Of a stretch of DNA of 64,000 nucleotides, positions 1 through 8,900 are shown piece by piece. The DNA is taken from NCBI RefSeq assembly GCF_014642075.1, contig NZ_BMIK01000007.1, positions 62,001 to 126,000 on the forward strand. The letters are read 5' to 3'. The notes under the pieces were generated by a model. It saw nothing but the letters and a program-made list of their open reading frames with translations, had not been told where the DNA came from and did no database searches. The first letter of the stretch is position 1. Each line of letters starts with the position of its first letter. The translations under genes were made by a program, and so were the position numbers. Source of the stretch: Parapedobacter defluvii (GTDB lineage Bacteria > Bacteroidota > Bacteroidia > Sphingobacteriales > Sphingobacteriaceae).

Positions 1-1082
1 TTGCGGAGTCTCCCGTTACCCCATTTATGGGTACTAAAATGATTTTTTATCAGAACTTAAGCGAGGTGTATGAAAAACTGGGCGATTTCGAACAAGCCTA
101 CCGATGGTTAAAGCCGTATAGCACCATCGCCGACAGTCTCAACCAGGCCCGTTTGAAGGAGAAGATCGTCCAGTTAGAGGCAAAATTCCAAAACGCGGAA
201 TCGAGACATGAAATTGCATCGCTAAAAGCACAAAAATCAGAAGCAGAATTGGAAGCAAAAAATAGCCGCCTATTCGCCTGGGTACTGGGGTTAAGCTGCT
301 TTGTCCTCCTACTGGTCGCTACCTTTTCGATCATTTACTACCGCGAACAAAAGCAACTCGGCAAACAAATGGCAATCAACCATCAACAGCAGGTAAAGGA
401 GCTGGAACAGCATCAGCAATTGGCCGTCACAAAGGCTATACTGGAGGGCGAAGAACGGGAGCGGCAGCGCGTTGCGCGTGACCTGCACGATGGCTTGGGC
501 GGCATGCTTGCAGGCGTTAAGATCAACCTCTCGGGATGGGCAGCCAACAACCTCGAAGCACCGCAGCATAACTCGTTCTATAAAGTAATTAGCCAATTGG
601 ACAGCTCAGTAACCGAGCTCAGGAGAATCGCGCGGAATATGATGCCCGAAGCGCTCTTCAAATTCGGCCTTGAGACAGCACTGCGCGACCAATGTGAATT
701 TTATACCACCGCTGGGATACACATCGATTTCCAACCGTTTGAATTGAGCAATACAAACTCACTTGCGTTTCAGATTACGGTTTATCGCATCGTGCAGGAA
801 CTGCTCTCCAACGCTGTCCGGCACGGAAAGGCGACCAATATTGTGGTGCAATGCAGTCAGAGCGGCAGTGATTTTCTCATCGCTGTCGAAGACAATGGTA
901 TGGGTTTTGATAAAACGATAGGGAAACAGAAAAATGGAATCGGCCTTTCAAATATCAAGAGCCGCGTTTCCTATTACAAGGGTGAAATGGAGCTGATCAC
1001 CTCACCCGGGGAAGGAACTACCGTTCATATTGAACTACATGACCATGAGGAAGGATACTATCCGGATCGTATTGGTGGATGA
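1..1082 (+). CDS. NarL-type sensor histidine kinase, 5' end outside the window
   Basis: Membrane sensor kinase that should phosphorylate the response regulator encoded directly downstream. The frame is open to the left edge, so the ATG at 27 is probably internal and the N-terminus (likely TPR repeats, as in relatives) is missing. Counting from that ATG there is a TPR-like stretch at 1-50, a coiled coil at 40-80, a membrane helix at about 82-105 and a HisKA_3 domain with phospho-accepting His154 in RDLHDGLGG. The HATPase_c domain has N-box ELLSNAVRHG, G1 VEDNGMGF and G2 GIGLSNI. The 3' end overlaps the regulator gene, which implies translational coupling. The family call is secure; the input signal is unknown. 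Confidence 0.9.
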   Translation, partial: AESPVTPFMGTKMIFYQNLSEVYEKLGDFEQAYRWLKPYSTIADSLNQARLKEKIVQLEAKFQNAESRHEIASLKAQKSEAELEAKNSRLFAWVLGLSCFVLLLVATFSIIYYREQKQLGKQMAINHQQQVKELEQHQQLAVTKAILEGEERERQRVARDLHDGLGGMLAGVKINLSGWAANNLEAPQHNSFYKVISQLDSSVTELRRIARNMMPEALFKFGLETALRDQCEFYTTAGIHIDFQPFELSNTNSLAFQITVYRIVQELLSNAVRHGKATNIVVQCSQSGSDFLIAVEDNGMGFDKTIGKQKNGIGLSNIKSRVSYYKGEMELITSPGEGTTVHIELHDHEEGYYPDRIGG

Positions 1083-1680
1083 TCATCCCGTTGTAATACA
1101 AGGCCTAAAGACAGCACTGGAAGAAGAGCCTAACTTCACGATTGTGAGCACTTTCTCTTCGGGCTTAGCGCTGCTATCTTTTTTGGAAAGCAACCCAGTA
1201 GACGTCATGTTGCTCGACATCATTTTGCCCGATGGTAATGGCGTGGATTTTTGCCTTGAAATCAAGCGTCTTTATCCCGATATCGTCGTGTTGATCTTGA
1301 GTAACCATGCCGAACGGAGCTTTATCGTGCAAGCGGTACAAAACGGGGCCAGCGGATACCTGCTAAAAAACACTTCCCTTTTAGAGCTGACAACCTGTAT
1401 ACACGAAGCGATAGATGGCCAGGTGACATTCAGCGATGAAGTGAAGAAAATCATGGTCAGGCCCGCCGAGAGTAACATACAGGGAATACCCCAGCTCACC
1501 AAGCGCGAAAAGGAAATATTGAAATTGTTGGCCGACGGTAAAACGAGTGCTGCAATTGCCGATGAATTGCACATCAGCCCGCTCACCATCATCACCCATC
1601 GCCGTAACCTGATGCACAAATTTGATGTGAAGAACGTTGCAGAGCTGATCATGGCAGCAACGCGAAACAACTACCTGTAA
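1039..1680 (+). CDS. LuxR/NarL-family response regulator
   Basis: DNA-binding response regulator and expected partner of the overlapping upstream kinase. The receiver domain occupies residues 5-120, with acidic pocket VDDHP, phospho-acceptor Asp60 in MLLDIILPDG and a conserved Lys in YLLKN. A GerE-type helix-turn-helix follows at about 150-210 (LTKREKEILKLLADGKTSA). A TTG at 1030 is also in frame, but the ATGs at 1039 or 1045 are the plausible starts. The reading frame overlaps the kinase 3' end by about 44 nt, typical of a bicistronic two-component pair. Target genes cannot be read from the sequence. Confidence 0.92.
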   Translation: MTMRKDTIRIVLVDDHPVVIQGLKTALEEEPNFTIVSTFSSGLALLSFLESNPVDVMLLDIILPDGNGVDFCLEIKRLYPDIVVLILSNHAERSFIVQAVQNGASGYLLKNTSLLELTTCIHEAIDGQVTFSDEVKKIMVRPAESNIQGIPQLTKREKEILKLLADGKTSAAIADELHISPLTIITHRRNLMHKFDVKNVAELIMAATRNNYL

Positions 1681-1726
1681 TGAAACCCAGGCAGACAATC
1701 CCAATAGAAATATATCCAATTTTTAT

Positions 1727-1734
1727 TAGGTTTG
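1727..1734 (+). promoter_or_regulatory. -7 promoter element upstream of the SGNH hydrolase
   Basis: TAGGTTTG matches the Bacteroidota -7 consensus TAnnTTTG. No clear TTG is seen at the -33 position. Transcription would begin near 1740, which makes the ATG at 1745 almost leaderless and favours the ATG at 1766. Confidence 0.5.
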
Positions 1735-1765
1735 TTAGGTATTTATGACATTCACTCAACGCGCA

Positions 1766-2587
1766 ATGAAATATGCTCTTCTGTACACATGGATCCTTCT
1801 GCTTTCCTGCTCTTTCGGCCAAAAACAGCAGACTTGGCTGGCCCTCGGTGATTCCATTACTTACCTGAATGAGCATCCCGATGAAACCGGGCATCGCGTT
1901 AGCAAGGGATATATGACACTTATTACCGAAAAACGGCCGAATATTCAGTACGTTAATCAAGGGCATAACGGCTGGACAGCTGTAGGTATTGCCGAACAGA
2001 TTGAGAAACTTGGGATTGAGAAAGCGGATTATTATACGGTTTTTCTGGGTACAAACGATTGGTGGGCGGGATTGCCTTTGGGTTCAACGGCCGACTTCCG
2101 TGGCAACACCGGCAGCGGTACGACAAGCGGCGCTTTCCGGATCATTGTCGATAAATTTCGCAGCTTAAATCCGGATGCGGAGATTGTCTTCATCACACCC
2201 ATGCAACGATCGGACTTTGTATATATCAACGACTATAAAAACAATGCCTGGGGTTCTTATAAACCCAACAAAAACGGACAGACACTTGAAGCCTTTGCAG
2301 ATACGATCCAAGCCATTGGCCTAAAGGAAGGGTTCAAAGTTGTCGATCTCTATCACCATCCCAAATTAAGACTTGAAAAGCTGGTGAAATTCAAATGGCT
2401 CAAAGATCCGGCTACGGGCAAATATCGCAAATATCGCTACCCTGCCTATACGGGAATCCCGTTCAATCCTGAAACGGATGAATATCCATATCCTGTAAAG
2501 GCGATTGATATGACATACGATGGACTGCACCCCTCGGATAAGGGTTATCGGGTTATCGCCGCGGAATTACTTCCCATACTAAGATAG
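1766..2587 (+). CDS. Exported SGNH/GDSL-family hydrolase
   Basis: Probable secreted or lipid-anchored esterase, lipase or carbohydrate acetylesterase. Using the ATG at 1766 (273 aa), the N-terminus is a signal sequence ending in LLLSC, a possible lipobox. Block I is LALGDS with nucleophile Ser30. Block II GHNG, block III FLGTND and block V DGLHP (Asp252, His255) complete the SGNH signature. The ATG at 1745 would add seven residues before the signal peptide; the -7 element at 1727 argues against it. The gene stands alone, followed by a large inverted repeat. The substrate is unknown. Confidence 0.85.
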   Translation: MKYALLYTWILLLSCSFGQKQQTWLALGDSITYLNEHPDETGHRVSKGYMTLITEKRPNIQYVNQGHNGWTAVGIAEQIEKLGIEKADYYTVFLGTNDWWAGLPLGSTADFRGNTGSGTTSGAFRIIVDKFRSLNPDAEIVFITPMQRSDFVYINDYKNNAWGSYKPNKNGQTLEAFADTIQAIGLKEGFKVVDLYHHPKLRLEKLVKFKWLKDPATGKYRKYRYPAYTGIPFNPETDEYPYPVKAIDMTYDGLHPSDKGYRVIAAELLPILR

Positions 2588-2648
2588 CAAATTCCCTGTC
2601 TCAAGACACCCTTCCGCCGCCCCCTATCCGCCCCTGCGTCGCATATCC

Positions 2649-2717
2649 GCCGCTATATATACGCAAAATAAACGAAAAAGCGATACCTTAGCGATAGGAT
2701 AGCGTATACATAGCGGC
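2649..2717. repeat. Long inverted repeat with 11-bp phased AGCG units
   Basis: Arms at 2649-2664 and 2702-2717 are 16 bp and complementary except at one position. Inside and through the right arm, AGCG starts at 2679, 2690, 2701 and 2712, a strict 11-bp period. The element lies between two convergent genes, so a structured terminator or a repeat remnant is more likely than a promoter operator. Confidence 0.75.
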
Positions 2718-2741
2718 AAAAAGGCTGATGTGAGGGAATGG

Positions 2742-3506
2742 TTAATCTACTGCACCGAAGACTTTTTTCAGCAGCGAAGTAGTCCGGAATACCGGATTAT
2801 TCCGGATGTTGCTTTCCTTTTCAGCAACCATCTTGAAGACACCATTGACCGTTTCCTGGGTCACATAGCTATTCAAGTCCGTTTCGATATCCTGACGGGT
2901 AATGCCATTGTATTTACTGATGATCTGCGCCCATACTTTATCTGCTCCAACTTTGCCAAGCGATCCTTCCACTTTGGGTTTGAAAGCTGTAAAAAGCTGT
3001 TCGGTTGTCTTTCCCTTTAGGTAATCCGTTGCGGCAGTGCTGTCGCCCAAGAGAATATTTTTTGCATCGTCAAACGTCATAGACGTAATAGCTTTGGCAA
3101 AGATGGGAGCGCCTTCCTGAACGGCATTCTCAGCAGCTCGGTTGAGCAGCAGCAGGCCCTGATCGGCTAAATTGCCTAACCCGATTCCGCGCAGTGTAGC
3201 ATCCACCTTCCGGAGTTTTTCGGGAAGAAGAATTTTAACCAATTCATTTCTAAAAAACCCGTCTTCGGCACCCAGCTTAGCTATACCTTCTTTAACGCCA
3301 ATGTTTAGTGCTTCTTTCAACGCGGTGGACATTTCACTGGTAGATATTCCGGTTAAATCCACATTTTTTTTGTTTTCAGCGCTTTTGTCGCCCTGACTTC
3401 CCTTTACCGCTTCTTTTAAGCTATCAAATATGCTTTGTGCTTGGGCAGAGGCAGAACTCAATGCACTTATAGCCAATCCGGCAAGAAAGATTATCCTAAA
3501 AATCAT
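2742..3506 (-). CDS. DUF4197 family exported protein
   Basis: Periplasmic or secreted protein of unknown function, 254 aa. A signal peptide occupies residues 1-24, with cleavage probably after AQAQ. The rest matches DUF4197 as I know it: a helical protein with conserved stretches LRGIGLGNLADQ, FDDAKNILLGD, TDYLKGKTTEQL and DKVWAQIISKYN. It has its own -7 element upstream and lies 45 nt downstream of the siderophore-interacting protein gene, so it could also receive read-through from there. No enzymatic motif is visible. Confidence 0.85.
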   Translation of the reverse strand: MIFRIIFLAGLAISALSSASAQAQSIFDSLKEAVKGSQGDKSAENKKNVDLTGISTSEMSTALKEALNIGVKEGIAKLGAEDGFFRNELVKILLPEKLRKVDATLRGIGLGNLADQGLLLLNRAAENAVQEGAPIFAKAITSMTFDDAKNILLGDSTAATDYLKGKTTEQLFTAFKPKVEGSLGKVGADKVWAQIISKYNGITRQDIETDLNSYVTQETVNGVFKMVAEKESNIRNNPVFRTTSLLKKVFGAVD

Positions 3507-3522
3507 ACGATGAGAATTTATG

Positions 3523-3530
3523 CAAACTTA
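3523..3530 (-). promoter_or_regulatory. -7 promoter element for the DUF4197 gene
   Basis: On the minus strand the sequence is TAAGTTTG, matching TAnnTTTG, 17 nt upstream of the start codon. No good -33 TTG is present at the expected distance. Confidence 0.45.
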
Positions 3531-3551
3531 GGTAAATTCTTTTATAGGCTA

Positions 3552-4271
3552 CTACAGTCCCCTTTTCCCTTCGGCCCAATAGGGTTCAGTTTGGATATGC
3601 TTCCGGGGCACGCCCTTTTCCAACAAATAACCGCGCACCCGCTGAATAGACTTGGCTCTTCCTGTAAGATAGAAACCTACCTTGTCCCCGTATATATCCT
3701 GCCAAGATTCTAATACCTCCAAGGCCCGTTTAGCGGGAGAATCCATGGATGCGCGGACAACCGTGGTTCGATCATCCGTGCCAATTTCCCATGAAATATT
3801 TTCGGGTGCAAATTCCAATAAGCCTTTAAATTGACTACCGCTGCGCTCGCACTCATTTGCAATGCAGTGGGCCAAGCCAACGGATGTCTCATCACCGAAA
3901 ACCAAGTGTACTGGAAATTCGCTCCGGTATGCTAATTTACCTCCGGGACCAATTAGTTTGAGCTGCTGCCCTTCTTCCAAGGCTTCCGCCCACATGCTCC
4001 CGATCCCGCGGCCATGCAAGTAAAAAATCACCTCACAGGCTTTCTGTTTTGTATCAAAAACCGACGGTGTATAATGTCGATAATCCGTATCGGTTACCCG
4101 AAATTCAACAACTTGACCCGGCGTAAAAGCAATCGATTTTATATCTCCTTCAAAGCGGACTTTCTTTAACGATTCATTCAAATAGGTAACATCTGTTACC
4201 GTTACCGCATGATAATATTTGCTGGACAGTTTTTCAAGGGTATCTCCAAGCCATTTCGGAACACTGGGCAT
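3552..4271 (-). CDS. Siderophore-interacting protein (FAD-binding ferric reductase family)
   Basis: Predicted cytoplasmic NAD(P)H-dependent ferric-siderophore reductase of the ViuB/YqjH family, releasing iron from imported chelates. The 239-aa protein has an FAD-binding N-terminal domain with the typical RHYTPSVFD motif near residue 60. The C-terminal SIP domain follows, with VFGDETSVGLA and a final GRAKSIQRVRGYL helix. The length is normal for the family. The gene is preceded by a good promoter whose start site is covered by a Fur/PerR-like 10-1-10 palindrome, which fits iron repression. No siderophore receptor is adjacent. Confidence 0.85.
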   Translation of the reverse strand: MPSVPKWLGDTLEKLSSKYYHAVTVTDVTYLNESLKKVRFEGDIKSIAFTPGQVVEFRVTDTDYRHYTPSVFDTKQKACEVIFYLHGRGIGSMWAEALEEGQQLKLIGPGGKLAYRSEFPVHLVFGDETSVGLAHCIANECERSGSQFKGLLEFAPENISWEIGTDDRTTVVRASMDSPAKRALEVLESWQDIYGDKVGFYLTGRAKSIQRVRGYLLEKGVPRKHIQTEPYWAEGKRGL

Positions 4272-4289
4272 AACTTATCTTTTTTCTGT

Positions 4290-4310
4290 TATTAAGAATA
4301 ATTCTTAATA
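4290..4310. promoter_or_regulatory. Fur/PerR-like operator upstream of the siderophore-interacting protein
   Basis: A perfect inverted repeat of two 10-bp arms around one central base (core ATTAAGAAT-A-ATTCTTAAT). Its 7-1-7 core fits the general Fur/PerR pattern TnAnAATnATTnTnA. It begins 19 nt upstream of the start codon and lies immediately downstream of the -7 element, so a bound repressor would cover the transcription start. Confidence 0.65.
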
Positions 4311-4313
4311 GAG

Positions 4314-4344
4314 CAAAGGTAGTTGATTCAACCTTATTTCCAAA
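4314..4344 (-). promoter_or_regulatory. Promoter of the siderophore-interacting protein gene
   Basis: Minus strand: -33 TTTG (4344-4341), a 19-nt spacer, then -7 TACCTTTG (4321-4314). Both elements match the Bacteroidota housekeeping consensus, and the Fur-like box follows directly. Confidence 0.7.
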
Positions 4345-4518
4345 TTAATTGAATAAGTTGCCATTTCTTTGATTTTCTGGTAGTACTCCACGATCGGTTC
4401 CTCTTTCGCCTGACGAGATTTAAGATTTCAGGGACCGAACCGGTTTACAGCAATTTCATCACAAGTACAAACAAAATTAAGGGTTGCGGTGTTTTTTCTG
4501 TGAAATCAGTTTATTTTC

Positions 4519-5748
4519 ATGTACATGCGCCAGTCTATGAAACAATTATATACCAGTGACACCTCTCCACAATTGCACCCGCAATCCTTTAAACCTTCCT
4601 CGCCCTTCTTTCTGAAAGAGATACAGGACTTCGATACAGATTTCAAAACCCACCCGATTGAGAGGGCATTGATAAGAACCGAACAAAAGTATAAGGCCCT
4701 GTTTGACTCCATCGATGAGGGATTCTGCATTATCGAAGTGATTTTTGATCCGAATGAACGGCCTGTGGACTATCGCTTCCTTGAGGTCAATGCCGCATTT
4801 GAACGGCAAACAGGTATCGTAAATCCAACCGGACGGTGCATGCGTGAAATTGCCCCTTTGCATGAAGAGCATTGGTTTGAAATCTATGGAAAGGTTGCAG
4901 CAACGGGTGAACCGGTACGTTTTGAAAACCAAGCAAAACAACTCAATCACTGGTATGAAGTGTATGCATTCCGCACAGGCGATCCGGAACAGCGGCAAGT
5001 AGCGATCCTATTTAAGGATATAGACGGTCGAAAAACTGTTGATCAATTGAAGGACGATTTTATCAGCATCGCCAGCCACGAACTGCGTACTCCGCTCACC
5101 GGTATTAAAGGTTATACGGACCTGCTAAAACGGCAATTACAAAAACCAACTCCAAATGGAGATTTGCTTACGTTGGTCAATAAGTTGAACAAACAGGTAA
5201 ACCGGCTCGCCAATCTTGTAAATAATCTTTTGGAAACTACCAATTTATCTCGCGGGGAACTTGTCCTCACTAAAAAATGGTTTGATCTCAATGAACTGAT
5301 CGTAGCCTGCATTTCCCAGTTGCACCCCATTGCGCCCAAACGTACACTGACCTTAAAACTGACAAGTGTGCCGCCGATTCTGGCTGATCAAAAACGTATT
5401 GCTCAGGTATTGACCAACATCATTTCCAATGCCATTAAATATACAGAAACTGAAGGAGCCATTGTGGTCAGCACAGCGAAAGAGAGTACCGATTCTGTAA
5501 AAGTTACCGTACACAACATGGGAGTGGGTATTTACCACAAATATGTGGGAAAAGTATTTGATCGTTTCTTTCGGATCAGCAATACCGAAATGCCTAATCA
5601 TTCCGGTATGGGGCTGGGACTTTACATCTGTGCCGAAATCATTAAACGTCACAACGGCAGCATCGCATTGGAGAGTACTTCAACTAGCGAAGTGATTTTT
5701 TCCTTTACACTTCCATGCAAAGCCACAACTCACTGCACACCAATATAA
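4519..5748 (+). CDS. Cytoplasmic PAS-domain sensor histidine kinase
   Basis: Soluble sensor kinase, 409 aa, with no membrane helix. A PAS domain covers residues 56-172 (KALFDSIDEGFCIIEV to ILFKDIDGRK). A HisKA dimerisation domain follows with His187 in SHELRTPLTG. The HATPase_c domain has N-box LTNIISNAIKYT, a G1 box reading VHNMGVGI, an F-box FDRFFRIS and a G2 box GMGLGLYI. Asn333 takes the place of the usual G1 aspartate, a variant also found in other active kinase families. No response regulator is adjacent, so the kinase is an orphan here. A strong terminator lies 138 nt downstream. Confidence 0.9.
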   Translation: MYMRQSMKQLYTSDTSPQLHPQSFKPSSPFFLKEIQDFDTDFKTHPIERALIRTEQKYKALFDSIDEGFCIIEVIFDPNERPVDYRFLEVNAAFERQTGIVNPTGRCMREIAPLHEEHWFEIYGKVAATGEPVRFENQAKQLNHWYEVYAFRTGDPEQRQVAILFKDIDGRKTVDQLKDDFISIASHELRTPLTGIKGYTDLLKRQLQKPTPNGDLLTLVNKLNKQVNRLANLVNNLLETTNLSRGELVLTKKWFDLNELIVACISQLHPIAPKRTLTLKLTSVPPILADQKRIAQVLTNIISNAIKYTETEGAIVVSTAKESTDSVKVTVHNMGVGIYHKYVGKVFDRFFRISNTEMPNHSGMGLGLYICAEIIKRHNGSIALESTSTSEVIFSFTLPCKATTHCTPI

Positions 5749-5885
5749 AAGCAGAACACTTCAATAACCCTACACTAAAAGTTTTAAAAAAAACATCAAA
5801 ATTAGTGGCTATACCAAAACTTTGGCATCGTTTTCGCTAATGATGGATAGGTTTAGGTTGATAGCCCCTAACCCCATTGGGGCGG

Positions 5886-5916
5886 CCGTCCCGGTTTATG
5901 CCGGGACGGTTTTTTT
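5886..5916 (+). terminator. Intrinsic terminator
   Basis: A perfect 9-bp stem (CCGTCCCGG / CCGGGACGG), a 6-nt loop and seven T residues. It is preceded by a small CCCC-ATT-GGGG hairpin at 5873-5883. It sits 138 nt after the PAS kinase and just before the S41 peptidase gene. Confidence 0.85.
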
Positions 5917-5971
5917 ATGCCCTCTATTTCCCTTACCTTCGTACCGACATATTTCCAAGTAACATCCGTCC

Positions 5972-8900
5972 ATGAAAAAGATAATGCTAATTTTACTGAC
6001 GATGTGCGCTATTTGGGGCGCCAACGCACAGGATGAAGCCCGATTACTACGTTTCCCCACCGTACACGGTGACCAGGTAGCCTTTACTTACGCCGGCGAC
6101 CTGTACATTGTACCGGCAAGCGGAGGTGTAGCGCGGCGCATAACCAGCCATCTAGGGCACGAACTGTTCCCCCGTTTCAGTCACGATGGTAAGTACATTG
6201 CTTTTACCGGACAATACGATGGCAATACAGAAGTTTTTATCATTCCGGCAACGGGAGGAATACCTAAGCGGATTACCTATACACCTACGCTCAGCCGCGA
6301 CGACCTAGCGGATCGTATGGGCCCTAATAACATTGTGATGGGATGGACACCGGATGACCAACATGTCATTTATCGGGGCCGTGGCACCTCATTCAATCCC
6401 TTTAAGGGCAAACTGTATTTAGCCCCCTTGAATGGCGATCTCAGCCTGGAATTACCTTTTTCGGTTGCATCCTGGGCCTCCTACAATGCAGATGGGTCTA
6501 AGCTCGCCATGAATCGCGTGTTCCGTGAATTCAGGACGTGGAAATACTATCGTGGAGGAATGGCCGATGACATCTGGCTGGTTGATCCCAAGTCTGGTGA
6601 CACAGAGAATGTGACCAACCATCCCGCCCAAGATGTATTTCCAATGTATTATCAGGACAAAATCTACTTTGTGAGCGACCGTGATCGTACAGCGAACCTT
6701 TTTGTATACGATACCCAAAGCAAACAGACGCAAAAAGTAACCAATTTCACCGAGTACGACGTCAAATTCCCTTCTTTGGGAGATCACGCCATTGTATTTG
6801 AAAACGGTGGTTATATTTATCACCATGACCTAATAAGCGGACAAACTCAAAAACTCCGTATTATCATCGCCGAAGATTTTGCATCAGGCCGGAACAGACA
6901 GGTTGATGCGTCCACATTTGTATACAGTGCTGATATTTCTCCCGATGGCAAGCGGGCAGTATTCGGTGCAAGAGGAGATGTCTTTACCGTACCAGCCAAA
7001 ACAGGTGTTACCCGAAACCTGACACAAAGCAGTGGGGCACACGACCGTAATGTAGGTTGGAGCCCCGATGGACAATGGATCAGCTATATTTCAGACCGGA
7101 CGGGAGAAGATGAGCTATACATCCAGAAACAAGACGGCACAGAACCTGCCCTCCAATTAACCAAAGGAGGGGGTGCCTATAAATTCAACCCGGTCTGGAG
7201 CCCTGACAGCAAAAAACTGCTTTACGGCGACCGCAACCAGGATCTCTATGTGGTGGAAATCCCGTCGGGTGCTAAACAGCTGGTAACGCATTGCGATGAC
7301 GGCACCATAACCTCGTACACGTTCGGTCCGGATAGTAAATGGATTGCCTATTCGTTACCCGGTAAAGCACGTGAGTTTACGGTTATCAACCTATACCACC
7401 TCGATACAAAACGCATCATCCAGGTCACCGATACATGGTACAATAGCAGCCAACCTGAATTCAGCCCAGATGGCAAGCTACTTTATTTTGTTTCGGAGCG
7501 CGACTTTAACCCTACCTACGGAAGCACCGAGTGGAACCATGTATACAACAATATGAGTCGCCCGTACCTGGTCCGGTTAAACACCGCTACCAAGTCACCT
7601 TTTGCTGAAGAAAGCGACGAAGTAACCACCTCGTCAGTCTACCCGGAAGAAGAGCGCACCCAAAAAGACGATTCAAAAAAAGAAACCCAAAACGAAATCA
7701 CCATCACGGTAGATGAAGAAGGGCTAGCAGACCGTATTGAAAGCCTACCTGTATCTCCCGGCTCTTATTTTGGCCTCGTTGCCACGACAGATGGACTGTA
7801 TTACACCGGAGGAAGCCAGGGAAACCGTAGCTTTAAATTTTTCAGCCTCGCTGACAAAAAGGAAACCGAAATCGGAAATTTCAGTGGCTATGCAACCAGC
7901 CCGGATCGGAAGAAGATACTGATTCGAAGCGACGGGGATTTTTTCATCGAAGATTTGGGTAAATCTAAAATAAGCGCTCCCTCCAACAAAGTAAATATGG
8001 TGGGCATGAAAGTGACCGTAGATCTGAAAGCAGAATGGAAGCAAATCTATGATGAGAGCTGGCGACAGATGCGGGACTATTTTTATGACCCCGATATGCA
8101 TGGAGTTGACTGGAAGGCGATGCATGATAAGTATGCGCCCCTATTGCCGTATGTCAACCACCGTGATGACCTCACTTACCTCATAGGTGAATTAATCGGT
8201 GAACTCAATGTAGGCCATGCTTATGTGAACAGCGGGGACCGTCCCTCCCCCGAACGCATCCCTATGGGATTACTGGGGGCCATTTTCAGCCGCGATCCAA
8301 GTGGTTATTATCGGATAGATAGTATCCTCTCGGGCCAAAGCTGGAACACTACGCTGGCATCCCCGCTACGAGCGCCGGGAGTAGCAGCCAAGAGGGGTGA
8401 GTACATTACGGCAATCAACGGTACCTCGATGAAAGACGTAGAGAATCTTTACCAAACGCTGATTGGAAAAGCAGGTCAGCTGGTGGAAATCGAAATCAAT
8501 GGTTCACCAACCGCAAAGGGTGCCCGGAAAGTCCTGGTAAAGCCGATAGCGGACGAATCGGCTCTCTATTATCACGAGTGGGTGCAGCAAAACATCGCCA
8601 AGGTAACGGCGGCCAGTAACGGCCGGATTGGTTACATACATATACCCGATATGGGACCGGACGGACTTAACCAATTTGCCCGTTATTTCTACCCTCAACT
8701 TGACAAGGAAGCGCTCATCATTGACGACCGCGGCAATGGCGGCGGCAATGTCTCGCCAATGATTATCGAACGGTTGATCCGCAAACCAGGTTTAGGTACT
8801 ATGCGTCGTAACAATAAAACGGCCTCCATCAAACCCGATGCTCATGTAGGCCCCAAAGTGTGTCTTATTGATCAGTACTCGGCGTCTGACGGAGATTTGT

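Noticed and set aside
2730-3020. Plus-strand frame opposite DUF4197
   Set aside because: No recognisable family, and the opposite strand has a full signal peptide and domain.
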